Assembly (NCBI GenBank): GCA_028709985.1
Contig: JAQUTB010000063.1
Coordinates: 1-7,867 of the forward strand
Length of the DNA: 7,867 bases
Direction of reading: 5' to 3'
From: Dethiosulfovibrio sp.
GTDB lineage: Bacteria; Synergistota; Synergistia; Synergistales; Dethiosulfovibrionaceae
Part shown: positions 1-4,430 of the stretch, piece by piece
How positions within the stretch are numbered: position 1 is the first letter of the stretch
Layout of the letters: every line of letters begins with the position of its first letter
Position numbers and translations under genes: made by a program
The notes under the pieces: generated by a model
The model's database searches: none
Seen by the model: only the letters and a program-made list of their open reading frames with translations
What the model was told of the DNA's origin: nothing

Positions 1-60
1 TCCCATCTCGTAGGCTCCAAAGCTCTCCCCTAGGTCGCTGTTAAGGTCTATTTTGCTCAA
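1..60 (-). CDS. pxpA: 5-oxoprolinase subunit PxpA (LamB/YcsF family), N-terminal fragment cut by window edge
   Basis: Only the first 20 codons are present; the gene continues beyond position 1. They read (M)SKIDLNSDLGESFGAYEMG, a close match to the family's N-terminal signature KIDLNxDLGEsFGAY. PxpA is the subunit that, with PxpB and PxpC, carries out ATP-dependent opening of 5-oxoproline to L-glutamate in the cytoplasm. I place the start at TTG (60-58) because AGGAGG at 73-68 lies 7 nt upstream. An in-frame GTG at 66-64 is only 1 nt from that site and is unlikely to be used. The start is 13 nt after the pxpC stop, so the gene is in the same operon. Identity is firm from the signature despite the short length; the rest of the protein, including the catalytic residues, cannot be seen. 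Confidence 0.88.
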   Translation of the reverse strand, partial: MSKIDLNSDLGESFGAYEMG

Positions 61-67
61 TTCCACC

Positions 68-73
68 CCTCCT
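68..73 (-). promoter_or_regulatory. Ribosome-binding site of pxpA
   Basis: A full AGGAGG sits just after the pxpC stop codon and 7 nt before a TTG. It decides the start of pxpA at TTG rather than at the in-frame GTG two codons upstream. The strong site probably compensates for the weak TTG start. Confidence 0.8.
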
Positions 74-1135
74 CTAAAGTCTTTCCCATGTGACGTCGTA
101 TCTTTGGCCTTCAACGCTCAGAGCCAGCCTGCCGGAGTCGGGTGTCGCCTCATCTTGGACGATCTCCCTAGGAGACGCTATCCATCCTTCTACGGCCAGT
201 CTCAGCCTCTCGATCTCCTGGGCCTCGGACCTCGCCTCCTGCACGGCCTGATCCTGGCTCATGGACTGGAAGCGTACCGATTCCCCCGGCAGTCTCTGGG
301 CCAGCCGAGCCACCGACTTGCCGGTGATCACCGCTATTTTGGTGTAGCCGCCGGTGGTCTGGCGGTCCGCCATCATCACTATGGGCTGGCCGTGGCCTGG
401 AACCTGCACCGCACCGAGGCAGATGCCGTCGGACACTATGTCTGCTCCGTCTAAGTGGTCTATTTTAGGTCCGTCCATTCTGTATCCCATCCGGTCCGCG
501 GCGGGGGAGACGGTGTACTCTCCCGACAGGAAGGTCTGGATGCCCTCCTCTGTGAAACAGTCGTCCTGAGGCCCTAAGACGGCGTTTAAAGGGAGGGACG
601 GGGCGTAGTTTGGCCTCAGATCGTCGGGGCAGGAGAAGCCTGCACACCTGTCCCAGAGTATATAGGGTTCGCCGCAGGTGAGGATGTCCCCCTTTGTGAG
701 GGCTCTGCCCATGTAGCCGCCGATCTTGCCTCTGATGTAGGTCGATCTGCTCCCCATGAGCGATGGAACGTCGATTCCCCCTGAGACGCATAGATAGCCC
801 CGGCAACCCTGTCCCTTCATGCCGGAGAAGGAGACGGTATCCTCGTCTTGAACCGAATAGGTCCTCCATGGCTCGGAGGGGACCCCGTTTATCGCCATCC
901 CTAGATCGGCGCCGGTGAGGGCTATTAGCCCACTTCCGTGGACCGTGAGGGACGGCCCCATGACGGTTATCTCCAGGGCGGCGGCGTTCTGGGGGTTTTT
1001 GACCATAAGGTTGCCCCTTTTCAGGGCCATAGGGTCCATCGCTCCCGCTACAGGCATGCCTATGGCCTGATGTCCCCATCGTCCTAGGTCCTGGACGGTG
1101 GTCAGCATTCCAGGGGACTTTACCTCCAGTCTCAC
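74..1135 (-). CDS. pxpC: 5-oxoprolinase subunit PxpC (KipA-type carboxyltransferase-like domain)
   Basis: A 353-residue protein of the biotin-dependent carboxyltransferase/KipA family. It is a subunit of the PxpABC complex, which uses ATP to convert 5-oxoproline to glutamate. Family marks run throughout: VKSPGMLTTVQDLGRWG at 5-21, GYLCVSGGIDVPSLMGSRST near 113-132, RALTKGD at 144-150, and SDGICLGAVQVPGHGQPI at 235-252 followed by ADRQTTGGYTKIAVI. The GTG start at 1135-1133 overlaps the pxpB stop (GTGA) and has AAGGGGGAG 5 nt upstream. The reading frame stays open further upstream to 1582, but that part lies inside pxpB and does not resemble the family, so I exclude it. The protein runs past the last standard motif by roughly 55 residues, ending in a short strand-like RLALSVEGQRYDVTWERL. 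In Bacillus the homologue KipA was first described as antagonising KipI in sporulation control; the metabolic role is the better guess here because pxpA follows. Confidence 0.93.
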   Translation of the reverse strand: MRLEVKSPGMLTTVQDLGRWGHQAIGMPVAGAMDPMALKRGNLMVKNPQNAAALEITVMGPSLTVHGSGLIALTGADLGMAINGVPSEPWRTYSVQDEDTVSFSGMKGQGCRGYLCVSGGIDVPSLMGSRSTYIRGKIGGYMGRALTKGDILTCGEPYILWDRCAGFSCPDDLRPNYAPSLPLNAVLGPQDDCFTEEGIQTFLSGEYTVSPAADRMGYRMDGPKIDHLDGADIVSDGICLGAVQVPGHGQPIVMMADRQTTGGYTKIAVITGKSVARLAQRLPGESVRFQSMSQDQAVQEARSEAQEIERLRLAVEGWIASPREIVQDEATPDSGRLALSVEGQRYDVTWERL

Positions 1136-1869
1136 GATATCTCCCCCTTTTCCACTATCTCCAGGACGTAGCTGCCCTGTTTTACCTTTGCCTGGATCTC
1201 GTCGTATTCGTCCTGGTCGATGGGCCTGAACCTGACCCACAGCCCAGCGTCCAGCAGTGTCGCTGGGTCTTTGGACGGATCGTACATGGTGAGAGGGGTC
1301 CTGCCTATTAGCTGCCAGCCTCCCGGGCTGTCTATGGGATATATGCCAGTCTGCTTGCCCGCTATGCCGACGCTTCCAGCAGGTATGAGCTCCCTTGGGG
1401 TCTCTAGCCTTGGAGTCGCTATCGATTCGTCCATTCCCCCTAGGTAGGAAAATCCCGGGGTGAAGCCGAGCATATAGCAGTAGCAGCTTTTGCCCGAGTG
1501 TCTGGCCACGACCTCGTTCTCGGTTATGCCGTGATGTTTTGCAACGGAGGGAAGGTCCGGTCCGTGGTCTCCGCCGTAGCATACCGGTATTACCGCCTCT
1601 TTCGTGCCTATGGAAGCGCTCTCTCCCAGGGAGGAGAGCCCCTCGGAGATGGCGGATTTTATCCTGTCCAGGTCCGACCTAACTGGGTCGAAGTACACAG
1701 CCAGGGACCGGTAGGTGGGCATTATCTCCATGATGCCCTGTATGTTTTTCGACTCCAGGAACGACCTTAGGGCCTGAACCTGGCCGTTTATCTCAAGGGA
1801 AATTGAGTTTCCGAAGTCCACCACCAGACAGGTTTCCCCCGCTGGGTGGACTTTAGGGGTTTCGTTCAT
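1132..1869 (-). CDS. pxpB: 5-oxoprolinase subunit PxpB (KipI family)
   Basis: A 245-residue allophanate-hydrolase-subunit-1/KipI family protein that partners PxpC in the ATP-dependent 5-oxoprolinase. The N-terminal half (about 1-90) is the usual alpha/beta domain with MEIMPTYRSLAVYFDP at 47-62. The C-terminal cyclophilin-like half carries LGFTPGFSYLGGMD at 134-147 and PRELIPAGSVGIAGKQTGIYP near 158-178, followed by SPGGWQLIGRTP at 181-192. I start it at ATG 1869, where GAGAGG lies 8 nt upstream. The alternative GTG at 1878 overlaps that ribosome-binding site, so it cannot use it. The stop overlaps the pxpC start by 4 bp, which suggests coupled translation and equal amounts of the two subunits. 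Length is normal for the family. In B. subtilis the homologue KipI inhibits the sporulation kinase KinA; nothing here points to that role. Confidence 0.94.
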   Translation of the reverse strand: MNETPKVHPAGETCLVVDFGNSISLEINGQVQALRSFLESKNIQGIMEIMPTYRSLAVYFDPVRSDLDRIKSAISEGLSSLGESASIGTKEAVIPVCYGGDHGPDLPSVAKHHGITENEVVARHSGKSCYCYMLGFTPGFSYLGGMDESIATPRLETPRELIPAGSVGIAGKQTGIYPIDSPGGWQLIGRTPLTMYDPSKDPATLLDAGLWVRFRPIDQDEYDEIQAKVKQGSYVLEIVEKGEIS

Positions 1870-1877
1870 GACGTTCA

Positions 1878-1883
1878 CCTCTC
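1878..1883 (-). promoter_or_regulatory. Ribosome-binding site of pxpB
   Basis: GAGAGG is placed 8 nt before ATG 1869. It overlaps the upstream in-frame GTG at 1878-1876, which decides the start in favour of the ATG. Confidence 0.7.
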
Positions 1884-1893
1884 GTTCGACATA

Positions 1894-1918
1894 GGGCGAA
1901 GGAATATATCCCTCGCCC
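1894..1918 (-). repeat. Intercistronic hairpin between transporter gene and pxpB
   Basis: On the minus strand GGGCGAGGGA pairs with TCCTTCGCCC across a 5-nt TATAT loop. This gives a 10-bp stem with a single G-U pair. No run of T follows, so it does not look like a normal terminator. It lies in the 75-bp gap after the transporter gene and 10 nt before the pxpB ribosome-binding site. It could protect or process the mRNA, or lower read-through so that transporter and enzyme differ in level. Those roles are inferred. Confidence 0.6.
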
Positions 1919-1920
1919 CC

Positions 1921-1926
1921 ATTATA
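1921..1926 (-). promoter_or_regulatory. Possible internal -10 element (TATAAT) before pxpB
   Basis: A perfect TATAAT lies in the gap between the transporter gene and pxpB. The best -35 match is TAGACT (4 of 6) with a short 15-bp spacer, so the promoter is weak at best. If used, it would let pxpBCA be transcribed without the transporter. A six-base match can arise by chance, so confidence is low. Confidence 0.25.
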
Positions 1927-1944
1927 GCCCTGTTGCCCTTGAGT

Positions 1945-3171
1945 CTAGGAGAAGAGCTTCATTATGGAGCTAAGGGATTTAACCCCCATCCACATGGTGA
2001 AGGCAGCCATGACGTAGCCGCAGAGCGACATCCACATAGGATGTTTGTAGTCTCCGACGATCTCCTTTTTGTTCGCCGCAAGGAGGACCGATATGAGAGC
2101 CAGAGGGAGTATCAGGCCGTTGATGGATCCGGCGAATATGAGCAGAGCGACGGGTTTCCCTATGGTGGCGAGGATCGCTGTGGAGCAGACGATAAACCCT
2201 ATCATCCAGGCCCTATGGTGATCTCCGACCGACTTAAAGAGGGTCTTCAGGAACGATATGGACGTATAGGAGGCCCCTATAACCGAAGTTATACCTGCTG
2301 CCCAGAGTATCACACCGAAGATCTTATAGCCTATGTCCCCTGCTCCAAGCTGGAAGGCCGATGCAGGAGGGTTGGCGGGGTCGAGCTTATGGCCCATCAT
2401 GACCACACCAAGTATGGCTAAAAACAGCAAAAACCTCATGATTCCTGTTATGGCTATGGCATTGATGGATCCCTTGCTGATGGATCCCAGGTTCTCTTTC
2501 CCCGTGAGCCCTGCGTCGATTATCCTGTGGGCTCCTGCGAAGGAGATGTAGCCTCCAACCGTTCCACCAACCAAGGTGAGGACGATCATCCAGTTTATGC
2601 TGGAGGGCATGAACGCCTCTTTGATGGCGTCGCCCACCGGAGGATTGGTCTTAAAGACCATGTAGAGAACCATGGCTATCATGACGAATCCCAGGACCTG
2701 GGTGAACTTGTCCATGGCGCTTCCCATCTCCTTGCGGAGGAAGATGAATATCGCAACCAGGGCGCTGAGGGACGCTCCGACCGGTATAGGCCAGCCGGTC
2801 AGGACGTTGACTCCCATGGCCGCGCCTCCCACGTTTCCTATGTTGAAGACAAGCCCTCCGGTCGCCACGGCGAAGGCAAGGAAATATCCCAGTCCCGGGA
2901 GTACCTTGTTCGCCACGTCCTGGGCTCTCATTCCCGATACGGCCAGGATCCTCCAGATGTTGAGCTGGACCACTATGTCTATCAGGATGGACGCCAGGAT
3001 GGCGAAAGCGAAGGCCATCTTCATCTGTTCGGTGAACACCGCCGTCTGGGTCAAAAAGCCCGGTCCTATCGCCGATGTAGCCATCAAAAACGCCGCACCT
3101 AGCAGCACGCTTAGGGTGTTTTTCCTCTTCTTCTCCGCCTCGTCGTTGAGCACTATTCGTTCTGTTGCCAT
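1945..3171 (-). CDS. NRAMP-like membrane transporter lacking the metal-binding motifs (YcsG-like)
   Basis: A 408-residue integral membrane protein with about 11 hydrophobic helices, roughly at 19-40, 52-72, 96-118, 130-146, 157-174, 195-213, 237-262, 275-300, 319-337, 340-362 and 380-397. The first helix, LLGAAFLMATSAIGPGFLTQ (23-42), lines up with the NRAMP first-helix pattern, but GPGF (36-39) stands where metal transporters have DPGN. In helix 6, GGTVGGYISFAG has GGY (206-208) where they have MPH. The usual metal ligands therefore appear to be missing. As the first gene before pxpBCA, it may import 5-oxoproline or a related amino-acid derivative; this is inferred from context and from the YcsG neighbour of B. 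subtilis ycsF-kipI-kipA. I start it at ATG 3171, which has GGAGG 9 nt upstream. A longer reading to 3282 would add 37 residues of non-family sequence and include the promoter region. Confidence 0.88.
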   Translation of the reverse strand: MATERIVLNDEAEKKRKNTLSVLLGAAFLMATSAIGPGFLTQTAVFTEQMKMAFAFAILASILIDIVVQLNIWRILAVSGMRAQDVANKVLPGLGYFLAFAVATGGLVFNIGNVGGAAMGVNVLTGWPIPVGASLSALVAIFIFLRKEMGSAMDKFTQVLGFVMIAMVLYMVFKTNPPVGDAIKEAFMPSSINWMIVLTLVGGTVGGYISFAGAHRIIDAGLTGKENLGSISKGSINAIAITGIMRFLLFLAILGVVMMGHKLDPANPPASAFQLGAGDIGYKIFGVILWAAGITSVIGASYTSISFLKTLFKSVGDHHRAWMIGFIVCSTAILATIGKPVALLIFAGSINGLILPLALISVLLAANKKEIVGDYKHPMWMSLCGYVMAAFTMWMGVKSLSSIMKLFS

Positions 3172-3180
3172 AAAAAAGCA

Positions 3181-3185
3181 CCTCC
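3181..3185 (-). promoter_or_regulatory. Ribosome-binding site of the NRAMP-like transporter
   Basis: GGAGG is followed by a 9-nt T-rich spacer and ATG at 3171. This supports the shorter 408-residue protein over an upstream in-frame start at 3282. Confidence 0.75.
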
Positions 3186-3219
3186 AGGATAAAGATAATG
3201 TCTCTGCACTATTTATATA

Positions 3220-3235
3220 AGCAAAAAAGTTGCCG
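3220..3235 (-). promoter_or_regulatory. Candidate sigma-54 (-24/-12) promoter for the transporter-pxpBCA operon
   Basis: The minus strand reads CGGCAACTTTTTTGCT. Against the sigma-54 pattern TGGCACGNNNNTTGCW, nine of the twelve specified positions match. Both invariant dinucleotides are present: GG at -24 and GC at -12, with the required 10 nt between them. The predicted transcript start is near 3209, leaving a leader of about 38 nt that contains the GGAGG site. If real, the operon needs an enhancer-binding activator, a common arrangement for amino-acid catabolism genes. An overlapping AT-rich TATAAA just downstream could serve as a sigma-70 -10, but I see no good -35 for it. Confidence 0.45.
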
Positions 3236-3267
3236 AAAAACTTTGGGAGGGTGTTTTTTTGTAAAAG

Positions 3268-3278
3268 CTCCAGTGGAG
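3268..3278. repeat. Small palindrome upstream of the operon promoter
   Basis: CTCCA-G-TGGAG is a perfect 5-bp inverted repeat, centred about 64 bp upstream of the predicted transcription start of the transporter operon. It could be half of an activator or repressor site. On the minus strand it is flanked by AAAAA and CTTTT, so it could also act as a weak terminator for the upstream unit. It is short enough to be chance. Confidence 0.25.
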
Positions 3279-3337
3279 TCATTTTTCAGTCTTGTGATTT
3301 GTTTCTCTTTTTTGCATGAGCGGCGTTTCGTTTGGAA

Positions 3338-3376
3338 AGCGAACGGTCCGTGCGATTTTCGCACGGACCGTTCGCT
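3338..3376 (-). terminator. Strong inverted repeat at the end of the HD-GYP gene, likely terminator
   Basis: Two perfect 18-nt arms (AGCGAACGGTCCGTGCGA and its complement, 3338-3355 and 3359-3376) are separated by 3 nt. The stem begins inside the stop codon of the HD-GYP gene. On the minus strand the stem is followed by TTTCC rather than a long T run, so termination may be partial or need help. The position between two transcription units on the same strand supports a terminator or 3'-end stabilising role. Confidence 0.6.
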
Positions 3377-4430
3377 ACATGTATTTTTTAGCTATCGACT
3401 CGAATTCTCCCTCGACGGCCAGGAACACCTCCACCAGAACCGGGTCGAAATGGCTGGCAGACTCGGAGACGATTATCTTTTTTGCCTTCTCGTGGGAGAA
3501 GGCCTTCTTGTAGGGCCTCTCGCTCCTGAGGGCGTCGTAGACGTCGGCTATGGCCATTATTCGGGCTGGGAGTGGAATGTCCTCTCCTTTCAGCCCCGTA
3601 GGGTAACCGTGGCCGTCCCACCTCTCGTGGTGGCTCTGTGCTATGGTCTGAGCCATCACGAGAAAGGGAATGGGGCCTAGCTCCCGCTCCGCCTGCTTCA
3701 AGATCTCCGCTCCGTAGGAAGCGTGCCTCTTGATCTCCTCAAACTCCTCCTCCGTCAGCTTGCCAGGCTTGAGGAGCAGCCGATCAGGAACTCCCACCTT
3801 TCCGACGTCGTGGAGGGGGGACGCTTGGGTAAGTGTCTCAACCTCGTTACGGGATATCTCCCGTCCCCTTATACCCTTGGAGGCCAGGTAATCGGCTATA
3901 GTCATGACGTACCTTCCTGTCCTCTGGACGTGGGCCCCTGTCCCTGAATCCCTGGCCTCGGCAAGCATGGCCATGCACTGTAGAGACGCTAATTGAGCGG
4001 CTTTTAAGTCCTTTGTCCTGGCCTCTACCAGCTCTTCTAGGTTGTGTCTATGTCTCTCCAGCTCCAGGTGGTTCCTTATCCTGGCCTTCACCAGCTCGGG
4101 CGAGAAGGGCCTGACTATATAGTCCACCGCGCCCAGTTCCAGCCCTCTGGCCTCGTCGACCTCTTTCTCCAGGGACGTGACGAAGATAATGGGTATGGAC
4201 GAGGTCCTTTCGTCGTCCTTGAGGCAGCTGCAGACCTGGAAGCCGTCTATGTCCGGAAGGACTATGTCCAGCAGGATTATGTCAGGCGTTATGGAACAGG
4301 CCAGATCTATCCCGTCCCATCCGTTGGTCGCAACGCTGACGTCGTAATCCTCCGACAGGAAGGAAAGCAGGAAGTCTATGTTCATCTCCGTGTCGTCCAC
4401 AACCAGTATGGTCCCTCTGTAGGGGGTCAT
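3375..4430 (-). CDS. Response regulator with receiver and HD-GYP phosphodiesterase domains
   Basis: A 351-residue cytoplasmic protein. The receiver domain (about 6-122) has the acidic pair D12-D13, the phosphorylation site D55 in LLDIVLPDIDG, and T85. The usual receiver lysine before PF is arginine (R107 in DYIVRPF). A helical linker (about 123-150) joins it to a complete HD-GYP domain (about 150-345). That domain has HDVGK at 207-211 and HHERWDGHGYPTGLKG at 267-282, then ARIMAIADVYDALRSERPYK. These carry the metal-binding and GYP residues of cyclic-di-GMP phosphodiesterases, so hydrolysis of cyclic-di-GMP is the likely output, switched by phosphorylation. The ATG at 4430 overlaps the stop of the upstream hybrid kinase (ATGA), so translation is probably coupled and that kinase is the likely partner. 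Its own ribosome-binding site is weak. No DNA-binding domain is present. Confidence 0.93.
   Translation of the reverse strand: MTPYRGTILVVDDTEMNIDFLLSFLSEDYDVSVATNGWDGIDLACSITPDIILLDIVLPDIDGFQVCSCLKDDERTSSIPIIFVTSLEKEVDEARGLELGAVDYIVRPFSPELVKARIRNHLELERHRHNLEELVEARTKDLKAAQLASLQCMAMLAEARDSGTGAHVQRTGRYVMTIADYLASKGIRGREISRNEVETLTQASPLHDVGKVGVPDRLLLKPGKLTEEEFEEIKRHASYGAEILKQAERELGPIPFLVMAQTIAQSHHERWDGHGYPTGLKGEDIPLPARIMAIADVYDALRSERPYKKAFSHEKAKKIIVSESASHFDPVLVEVFLAVEGEFESIAKKYM

Noticed and set aside
465..1079. Second minus-strand frame of 204 codons inside pxpC
   Set aside because: It is a frame-shifted, Arg/Gly/His-rich reading of pxpC with no independent start signal.
1136..1582. Upstream in-frame extension of pxpC from an ATG at 1582
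   Set aside because: It is a shifted reading of pxpB, rich in Arg and Gly and unlike the family. The GTG at 1135 has a good ribosome-binding site and begins exactly at the family's N-terminal motif.
2527..3220. Plus- and minus-strand open frames inside the transporter gene (for example 2527-3102 and 2672-3220 on the plus strand, 2651-3181 on the minus strand)
   Set aside because: All lie within the well-supported membrane protein gene in other frames. The plus-strand 2527-3102 and minus-strand 2651-3181 frames are rich in Gly, Arg, Asp and His, and none of them matches a family I know.
3172..3282. Longer N-terminus of the NRAMP-like protein from 3282
   Set aside because: The added 37 residues do not resemble the family, and they would cover the promoter-like element and the GGAGG that serves ATG 3171.
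3172..3374. Riboswitch or small RNA in the intergenic gap
   Set aside because: Apart from the 18-bp inverted repeat and the small palindrome I see no multi-stem structure or known riboswitch motif, and the predicted leader is too short for one.
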